Shown: in pieces, positions 58,145 through 64,000 of the stretch | How positions within the stretch are numbered: the stretch's first letter is position 1 | Layout of the letters: every line of letters begins with the position of its first letter | Origin: Croceicoccus sp. | GTDB lineage: Bacteria; Pseudomonadota; Alphaproteobacteria; Sphingomonadales; Sphingomonadaceae | Assembly: GCA_002694745.1 (NCBI GenBank) | Contig: NZMY01000045.1 | Coordinates: 1 to 64,000 of the forward strand | Length of the DNA: 64,000 bases | Direction of reading: 5' to 3' | The notes under the pieces: generated by a model | Database searches by the model: none | Told to the model about the DNA's origin: nothing | The model's input: only the letters and a program-made list of their open reading frames with translations | Translations under genes and position numbers: made by a program

Positions 58145-59715
58145 TCAGCGCCTGTATTTAGACGGTTCTTCCGCGGCCCCGCGGACGCGATGAGGCCGCA
58201 AACGCCTCGCCAGCGAAGCCAGATCCTGACGCCAGTGCATCCTGGCGCGCTCCAGACTGGCCATCAGGGCAATGCCAGAGAAAATTCCCGCCACGGTGAC
58301 CAGAACCGGAAAGACAATGCTGCCGCGTATCGCGTCGGGCGTCAGGGCCTGCAGGGGGCGGTCGACCCATGTATGGACAAGGTAGATGTAAAGGGACGAG
58401 GCCGCGATCAGGAACACCGGCCTTGCCAGAACGCGCGGAACCGGCACCTCGCGCATGAACAGGATGATGAAGGCCTTGGCGGCGATGAAGACAGAACTAT
58501 AGAGGCCGAAGATCGGGACGTTCAGCATCGCCAGCCCCGCGATCGCCGCCAGCATGGCAAGCCGCATTCCCCGCCGCGGTTCGGCAGACAGGGCGATGCC
58601 GATGTAGAACAGCGGGATCATCGCCAGCGGATTGGTCTGGAACACGCGAAGCGAGGTCGGCGTGAACTCGAGGTTCTGGGGCGACACGACATAGGGCATC
58701 GCCAGCCGCACCGCGAAGAACACCGCCGCCGCCGCGCAGACGAAGGCGAATTGCGACGCGGCGCTGCGGAAAAACCGCCCGACCGCCCATTGCAGCACGA
58801 ATGTCAGCATCAGCAGCTTCAACAGGCTGTGCAGATACCAGTAGATGACCGAACTGCGGATGATCGTGCTGCCCGGCGGAAAGTCCAGCAGATCCGCAAA
58901 AAGCAGCGCGCTCGGCCACGAAAACGGATGGCCGAGGAGGAGCGTCGCCAATATCGCCGAAGCGACCGAGAACAGCGCGGTCAGCGGCAGCAGGCTCTTG
59001 ACCGGGCCCAGCATGCGCGATGCGAGATCCGGCCGGAACATCGCATCCCATTCGGATTTGCCGAATAGATAGCCCGAAACCATGAAAAGCGCGGCGGTCA
59101 CCCCATTGCCAAGATTGGTCAGTTCCGAGTGCAGCGCCGTGCCGAGGATGAAGACCTGCCGGGGGAGCATATAGGATGGCAGCCGGTCGGCGAGATAGGC
59201 TTGCACTTCCTGCCCGCACGGCAGGCCCGGACCCGCGCCACGCGATGAAGCAGGCCAGCCAGAACAATTTCGCGTGCCTGATGGGCAGGGCACAGGCCTC
59301 GGCCACGCCGGGATGGGCGGCAAGCTGGCCGGCGATCTCTGACGGATCGACGCGAAAGCCGCAGATCTTGACCTGATCGTCCAGCCGCCCGGTCACTACT
59401 ACATCGCCGCTCTCCAGCCGGTGGCCAAGATCGCCGGTTAGATACAGGCCGCCATCGCCGCCTTCGTCCGCCTGGCCGGTCCGCTGGATGATGCGGCCAT
59501 CCTCGACGTAGCCCAGCGACAGACGTCGGGAGATTCCGGGCGACAAGCTCCGCGCGAACACGGCATTCGCCATAGCTGAAGGTCCTGCCGCGATATTCGA
59601 TGCAGGCGGCGTCGGAATAGAGCGCGGCATTGCGGAAGAACGCCGAATGCAGCAGTTCGTTCGTCTGCTGCCGATCCTCTGCGCGAGCCGCCGCATCGCC
59701 GATGACATGGCTCAT
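58145..59715 (-). pseudogene. Decayed NRPS adenylation domain fused to acyltransferase-3 membrane domain
   Basis: One degraded gene spread over three minus-strand frames. Frame 1 (from 59715) gives the adenylation N-terminus (NELLHSAFFRNAALYSDAAC, RTFSYGECRVRAELVARNL). Frame 2 (~59560-59240) jumps to the C-terminal part (LGYVEDGRIIQRTGQADEGG, LYLTGDLGHRLESGDVVVTG, RLDDQVKICGFRVDPSEIAG), so ~250 residues with A2-A6 are deleted. Frame 3 (from ~59230) continues EVQAYLADRLPSYMLPRQVF, then runs straight into acyltransferase-3 sequence (TNLGNGVTAALFMVSGYLF and about eight helices) without the A10 Lys, carrier domain or the acyltransferase's catalytic His. The third frame remains open for up to 392 codons and may be called as an acyltransferase, but it lacks its beginning. 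Confidence 0.75.
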
Positions 59716-59979
59716 GGCAAGCAATAGCGCGAATTGCGACGCAGCCTTTTCATGGCACCCCTGTAAACCCCACACGCAAGAAATTGTTTTCTGGCGCGCT
59801 GCACTCTGGCACTGTGCAATTATGCTTAATGACCGGCATGAACGGTGACACTTGTGGCCGGTGACAATTGATGATGGGTCCGATGCTCTAAAGTCGAAAG
59901 CGCTGACTTTTGCTCTTCTTGAAATCGCCTGTCATGCGGCGAGATTGTCTTTGGCGCGCCGACGCGTCAGAACGGGCGG

Positions 59980-61092
59980 ATGGATGAAGACATTATCCGG
60001 CTCTACGGCCTCCCGCATTCCCTCTACACCGCCAAGGCACGCGCCTATCTGCGCAAGCAGGGCATCGCCTATGACGAGGTGCCGCCGACCGACGCGCGCT
60101 TTGCCGAACGCATCGTGCCGGCCATCGGGCGCGCGATCATACCCGTCGTCGAATTGCCGGACGGGACCATCATTCAGGACACGGTCGACATCATCGATCA
60201 TTTCGAACGCATGGCAGAGGTGCGGTGGTCCGCCTATCCGGTCGATCCGGCGCTTCGCATGCTCGCCCATCTGTTCGAACTCTATGCTGTGGTGGGGCTG
60301 ACGCGGCACGCGATGCATTACCGTTGGAGCTATCTGGACGAGCAGCGGGCATTCCTGACGCAGGCCTTCGCATCCGGCGGCGACGAGGCGCGCGCGCAGG
60401 CGACTATGGGACGCATGCAATCCTATCTGCCGATGCTGGGGGTGAACGCGGAGACGATCCCGGCCATCGAGGAGAGCTTCCGCGAGTTGCTCGATACGCT
60501 GGACAGGCATTTCGCGCGCCATGCCTATCTTCTCGGCAACCGGCCCTCGATCGGCGATTACGCGCTGTTCGGTCCGCTTTTTGCGCATCTGGGGCGCGAT
60601 CCGGTGCCGCTGGCGATCATGCAGCATCGCGCCCCGCGCGTGTTTCGCTGGACGGAGCGTATGCACGCGCCGGACCTCGACCTCGTCGAATATGCGGATG
60701 ACGGTTCGGGCTTTGCGCCTCTGCCGGATCTGCTGGCGACGCTCGACCCGCTGCTGGGCCAGATCGGCGGCGAGATCCTGCCGGACCTGCGCGACAGGCT
60801 GGCATTCCTGCGCGCCTTCGTGGCGGACGGCAAGGCGCATCCGGGCGAGCCCGTCACGGCAAAGCCCCACCAGCGCGTCATCGGCGAAGTCGAAACGCGC
60901 TTTCGCGGCGCGGCCTATCGCGGCGGGGTCCAGCCTTATGCCTTCTTCCTGTGGCAACGGCTGATCGGCGCAGCTGCCGACGCGCCCGAACTGGCCGATG
61001 TCTTCGGCAGGCACGGCCTCGATTTTCTGACGGATTGCGATTTGCCGATTCGCGTCGAGCGCCGCGGACATATCGAGGTATGGGCCGCCTAG
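59980..61092 (+). CDS. Glutathione S-transferase family protein, long form
   Basis: A 370-residue protein. The thioredoxin-like N-terminal GST domain is RLYGLPHSLYTAKARAYLRK (residues ~7-26), with IPVVELPDG and the glutathione-binding QDTVDIIDHFE. An alpha-helical C-terminal domain with RPSIGDYALFGPLFAHLGRD follows. About 130 residues beyond a normal GST (~220) contain RVFRWTERMHAP and a tail to GHIEVWAA, as in other alphaproteobacterial long GST-like proteins. Substrate unknown. Confidence 0.85.
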   Translation: MDEDIIRLYGLPHSLYTAKARAYLRKQGIAYDEVPPTDARFAERIVPAIGRAIIPVVELPDGTIIQDTVDIIDHFERMAEVRWSAYPVDPALRMLAHLFELYAVVGLTRHAMHYRWSYLDEQRAFLTQAFASGGDEARAQATMGRMQSYLPMLGVNAETIPAIEESFRELLDTLDRHFARHAYLLGNRPSIGDYALFGPLFAHLGRDPVPLAIMQHRAPRVFRWTERMHAPDLDLVEYADDGSGFAPLPDLLATLDPLLGQIGGEILPDLRDRLAFLRAFVADGKAHPGEPVTAKPHQRVIGEVETRFRGAAYRGGVQPYAFFLWQRLIGAAADAPELADVFGRHGLDFLTDCDLPIRVERRGHIEVWAA

Positions 61093-61308
61093 GCCGGACT
61101 TGGGGGGGGCGCTTCAGTGCGGATCCGGGCGGTCATCCGGCACTCGATCCGCACAGGTACAATGCGCCGGACCGCGGCCGCCCGCGTATCGTTTGGCGCA
61201 AATCACCAAATTTTGATAATCGGGTATGGACAATAGCCGCAGAAAAGCGAACTATTGACAACACCGGTACGCAACAGCGGCCGGATTGCCGGAACAAGGG
61301 AGAGGATT

Positions 61309-62577
61309 ATGATCGAACGCCGCGACTTGCCCCGTCCGCCGGGTGCGGTGCTGGCGATGCTGCTGCTGGTCTATATCTTCAATTTCCTCGACCGGCAGAT
61401 CCTCGCCATTCTGGCCGCGCCGATACAGGCCGATCTGGGCCTGTCGGATGCGCAGATGGGGCTGCTGGGCGGGATCGCCTTTGCGCTGCTCTATTCGACG
61501 CTGGCCGTGCCGCTCGCCTCGGTGGCCGACCGCACGAGTCGAAGCTGGGTCATCACCATCAGCCTGGTCATCTGGAGCGGCTTCACCGCCGCCTGCGCGC
61601 TGGCGCAGGGGGTCTGGCATATCTTCCTTGCCCGGCTGGGCGTCGGCGTGGGCGAGGCGGGCGGCGTCGCGCCGTCCTATGCGCTGATCGGCGATTACTT
61701 CCCGCCGCAAAAGCGCTCGCTGGCGCTGGCGATCTATTCGATGGGGATACCGCTGGGATCGGCGGGCGGCATTCTGGCGGGCGGCTGGATCGCCGCGACC
61801 ATCGACTGGCGGCTGGCTTTCGTGGTGGTCGGCTGTGCGGGCATCGTGATCGCCCCGCTGTTCAAGATCGTGGTGCGCGACCTGCCGCGCCCGGTCGCCG
61901 CCGCGACGGATGTGCCTGATGCGGCAAAGATCGGGACCGTGGCGCGCGTGCTTGCGCGCAAGCCTTCGTTCTGGCTGCTGTCGTTAGGGTCGGCTTCGGG
62001 GTCGATGCTGGGCTATGGCATATTGTTCTGGAAACCCAGCCTGATGATCCGCAGCTTCGGCCTCGACCTGCTGCAGACGTCATGGTTCCTGGGCGCGCTG
62101 ATGCTGGTGGGCGGGGTCATCGGTACGCTGACGGGCGGCATGCTGGGCGACCGCATGGGCGCGCGCAACAAGGCGTGGTACGGACGGCTGCCCGCGATGG
62201 CCTATGCGATCGCGACGCCGTTCTTCGTCACCGCGATCTTCATGACCGACAATCTGTTGCTGGCGTTCCTGCTGTTCCTGATCCCGCAGGCGATGGCCTA
62301 TGTCTGGCTGGGCCCGGTGCTGACGGCGGTGCAGCACCTTGTCGCCCCGGCGCAGCGCTCGACCGCGTCCGCGCTGTTCCTGCTGATCAATAATCTGCTG
62401 GGATTGGGCGGTGGCATCTATGTGCTGGGCCAGATGTCCGACCTGCTCGCTCCGCAATTCGGTACGGAGTCGCTGCGCTGGTCGATGATCTTCGGGCAGC
62501 TCCTCTATCTGGTGGCGGCGGTGCTGATGCTGCTGGCATCGCGCAGGCTGCGGCAGGATTGGGTCGAGGAAGCCTGA
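61309..62577 (+). CDS. MFS transporter (spinster-like)
   Basis: A 422-residue, 12-helix major facilitator. Helix 1 reads LLLVYIFNFLDRQILAILA, typical of sphingomonad spinster-like MFS. Motif A-like PLASVADRTSRSWVI lies between helices 2 and 3, and ARLGVGVGEAGGVAPSYALI is the helix 4-5 signature. GAGAGG precedes the ATG at 61309. It may import or export a hydrophobic or anionic compound; the neighbouring GST gives no specific hint. Confidence 0.88.
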   Translation: MIERRDLPRPPGAVLAMLLLVYIFNFLDRQILAILAAPIQADLGLSDAQMGLLGGIAFALLYSTLAVPLASVADRTSRSWVITISLVIWSGFTAACALAQGVWHIFLARLGVGVGEAGGVAPSYALIGDYFPPQKRSLALAIYSMGIPLGSAGGILAGGWIAATIDWRLAFVVVGCAGIVIAPLFKIVVRDLPRPVAAATDVPDAAKIGTVARVLARKPSFWLLSLGSASGSMLGYGILFWKPSLMIRSFGLDLLQTSWFLGALMLVGGVIGTLTGGMLGDRMGARNKAWYGRLPAMAYAIATPFFVTAIFMTDNLLLAFLLFLIPQAMAYVWLGPVLTAVQHLVAPAQRSTASALFLLINNLLGLGGGIYVLGQMSDLLAPQFGTESLRWSMIFGQLLYLVAAVLMLLASRRLRQDWVEEA

Positions 62578-62655
62578 AGGTCCGACGACAAAGCCGGTTG
62601 CCTCTATTCAAAAACAGGGTATGTTGATGGCGACGCTCCGCAAAAGGGGTGCGCA

Positions 62656-62868
62656 ATGGCGGAGAGGCCGATGGCTTGGCATTTCGACAATGGACCCGCA
62701 TTCAATGACAGCGCAAGGCCGCGGCGGTCGCAGGCGCGTGAGCGGGTGATCCGCAGCGCTGCCTATGCGCCGGTTGCTTTCGGGCATTGCCGCGACGAAT
62801 CGACCCATGTTCAGAATATGCGGTATTGCGACGGCGCGCTTCATTCCGCCAGCGGGGGCAGCGCATGA
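62656..62868 (+). CDS. Small hypothetical ORF coupled to the GPH symporter
   Basis: A 70-codon frame (MAERPMAWHFDNGPAFNDSA onward) with AAAAGGGG seven bases before its ATG and a TGA overlapping the ATG of the symporter gene (62865-62868). The ribosome site and coupling support translation; composition is polar with no helix or known motif. It could be a leader ORF for the transporter. Confidence 0.4.
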   Translation: MAERPMAWHFDNGPAFNDSARPRRSQARERVIRSAAYAPVAFGHCRDESTHVQNMRYCDGALHSASGGSA

Positions 62869-64000
62869 GCGGGACCGTCGCTGCCTCCATCCCCGCATCG
62901 GTCGATGTCGATGCGCCCGAATCCGCGGCGCTGCGCCGCATTCCGGTGGGCGCGCAGGTCAGCTATGGTTTTGGCGCGGTTGCCACCGGCGTCAAGAATG
63001 CCGCGTTCTCGGCCTATCTGCTGCTGTTCTACAACCAGGTCATCGGCATTCCCGCCGCCATCGTGTCGGTCGCCATCGCGCTGACGTTGCTGGTCGATGC
63101 GGTGGCCGATCCGGTCATCGGGCGCTGGTCGGATTCGACCCGCTCGCGCTGGGGGCGGCGGCATCCGTTCATTATCGGATCGGCGATCCCGACCGCGTTC
63201 TTCTTCATGCTGACATGGTTTCCGCCTGCGGGATTGACCGATGTGCAGACCGGCATCTGGATCTTCGCGCTCGCCTCGCTGACGCGCATCTCGATCTCGA
63301 TGTTCGAAATCCCGTCGAGCGCGATGAACCCCGAGATGACATCGGACTATGCACAGCGCACCCGGCTGTTCTCGCTGCGCTACTGGTTCGGCTATGTCGG
63401 CTCCTACGGCTTCCTCGCCTTCAGCCTCGCGGTGTTCTTCGTCGCCACGCTGGAATTCCCGCGCGGCCAGCTTAATCCCGAAGGCTATGCCAAGTTCGCC
63501 ATCGCCGGCGGCGCGCTGATCTTCGTCGCGATCCTGGTCTGCGGCTTCGGCACCAAGAGCCAGATCGCCCATATGCGGCAGGCCCCGGTGGGCGAACCGA
63601 AGTCCAGTGCGATGGGACACCTGCGCGAGATGGGGTCGGCCTTCGGCAATCGCGGCTTTCTGGCGATCTTCGGCTTTGGCGTGTTCAAGTTCACCGCGAT
63701 CGGGCTCTACAGCGCCTCGACGCTCTACTTCTATACATATGTCTTCGATTTGGGTGCTGGGCAGATCGCGCTGCTCACGTTCGATTCGCTGGTCGCGGCG
63801 ACGATTGCCGCGCCGCTGGCGCCCAAGTTCAGCAAGTGGTGGGGCAAGCGTACGACATCGATGGTGATGGCCATCGTCGGCATTACGCTGGGCATATCGC
63901 CGCTCGCGCTGACCTATCTGGGGCTGTTCCTGCCGGTGGGGCATCCGCTGCTGGTGCCGGTGCTGTTCGCCATCGGCGCATGCTATGGCGCGATGATCGC
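62865..64000 (+). CDS. GPH-family sugar:cation symporter (partial)
   Basis: The first ~378 residues of a glycoside-pentoside-hexuronide:cation symporter; the gene runs off the window. Diagnostic stretches are QVSYGFGAVATGVKNAAFSA, LVDAVADPVIGRWSDSTRSR (motif A with the cation-site Asp residues) and WGRRHPFIIGSAIPTAFFF. FEIPSSAMNPEMTSDYAQRT and RLFSLRYWFGYVGSYG follow. Helices continue to the edge. It probably takes up a sugar or glycoside with sodium or protons and might complement the glycosidase operon far upstream, but no hydrolase adjoins it in view. Confidence 0.9.
   Translation, partial: MSGTVAASIPASVDVDAPESAALRRIPVGAQVSYGFGAVATGVKNAAFSAYLLLFYNQVIGIPAAIVSVAIALTLLVDAVADPVIGRWSDSTRSRWGRRHPFIIGSAIPTAFFFMLTWFPPAGLTDVQTGIWIFALASLTRISISMFEIPSSAMNPEMTSDYAQRTRLFSLRYWFGYVGSYGFLAFSLAVFFVATLEFPRGQLNPEGYAKFAIAGGALIFVAILVCGFGTKSQIAHMRQAPVGEPKSSAMGHLREMGSAFGNRGFLAIFGFGVFKFTAIGLYSASTLYFYTYVFDLGAGQIALLTFDSLVAATIAAPLAPKFSKWWGKRTTSMVMAIVGITLGISPLALTYLGLFLPVGHPLLVPVLFAIGACYGAMI

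Noticed and set aside
62841-63944. A 367-codon minus-strand frame at the right end
   Set aside because: Antisense to the GPH symporter; extremely charged, no motif.
1-64000. CRISPR arrays, rRNA genes, prophage or integrase genes, riboswitches
   Set aside because: No regularly spaced repeats, rRNA motifs, phage structural genes or recognisable riboswitch cores were seen on reading the window; the tRNA has no integrase next to it.

Overview
The window reads as high-GC alphaproteobacterial chromosome, most likely Sphingomonadales (Erythrobacteraceae/Sphingomonadaceae type). Evidence: two large TonB-dependent receptors ending in the C-terminal Phe of outer-membrane barrels, PutP, TypA, RecF, DinB and Pgl housekeeping genes of that flavour, and many ATGA-coupled operons. 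This placement is inferred from protein style, not from a search. Genes were assigned from recognisable motifs and family features.

Layout. (a) 1-6.7 kb, accessory edge: a broken NRPS adenylation domain, an Sfp-type phosphopantetheinyl transferase coupled to a Wzx-like flippase, a TIGR04325-type methyltransferase, and a complete IS1380-family element (4860-6506) with imperfect terminal repeats and a TTAG target duplication. (b) 6.7-10.7 kb: an ATGA-coupled operon SRPBCC / zinc alcohol dehydrogenase / SDR, then a metallophosphoesterase and a GNAT enzyme. (c) 10.7-18.7 kb, glycan use: a secreted esterase, a GH27 enzyme and a GH43 enzyme form one coupled operon, downstream of a TonB receptor. 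(d) 18.8-25.6 kb: a divergent GntR regulator, apparently starting at ATT, heads an operon of HMG-CoA-lyase-like enzyme, hydantoinase A, hydantoinase B and a CaiB/BaiF CoA-transferase, with two similar operator-like palindromes. (e) 25.6-35 kb, mostly housekeeping: fpr with a Fur-like box, Bcr/CflA-type exporter, dinB, NUDIX, pgl, VOC protein, membrane protein, putP, typA. (f) 35.4-45.5 kb: second TonB receptor, DUF805, ybbP-ybbA-tesA, recF, a sigma-54-like promoter in front of two tandem paralogous micropeptides plus pspC, yhhQ, tRNA-Arg(TCT). (g) 45.9-52.3 kb: a PD40-CehA/McbA hydrolase, DoxX-like protein, M14 peptidase divergent from a Rieske oxygenase, and a CDF transporter with an in-frame internal deletion. 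(h) 52.3-57.3 kb: a type III polyketide synthase cluster (FAD reductase, T3PKS, KAS, ACP, DUF2147, divergent methyltransferase). (i) 57.3-59.8 kb, decay island: truncated amidohydrolase and a deleted/frameshifted NRPS-acyltransferase gene. (j) 59.9-64 kb: GST, MFS transporter, small coupled ORF and a GPH-type sugar symporter that runs off the window.

The most unusual items are the sigma-54-like micropeptide/pspC operon, the T3PKS cluster with its own KAS and ACP, the HMGL-hydantoinase-CoA-transferase operon with its ATT-start regulator, and the remnants of two NRPS genes near opposite ends of the window.
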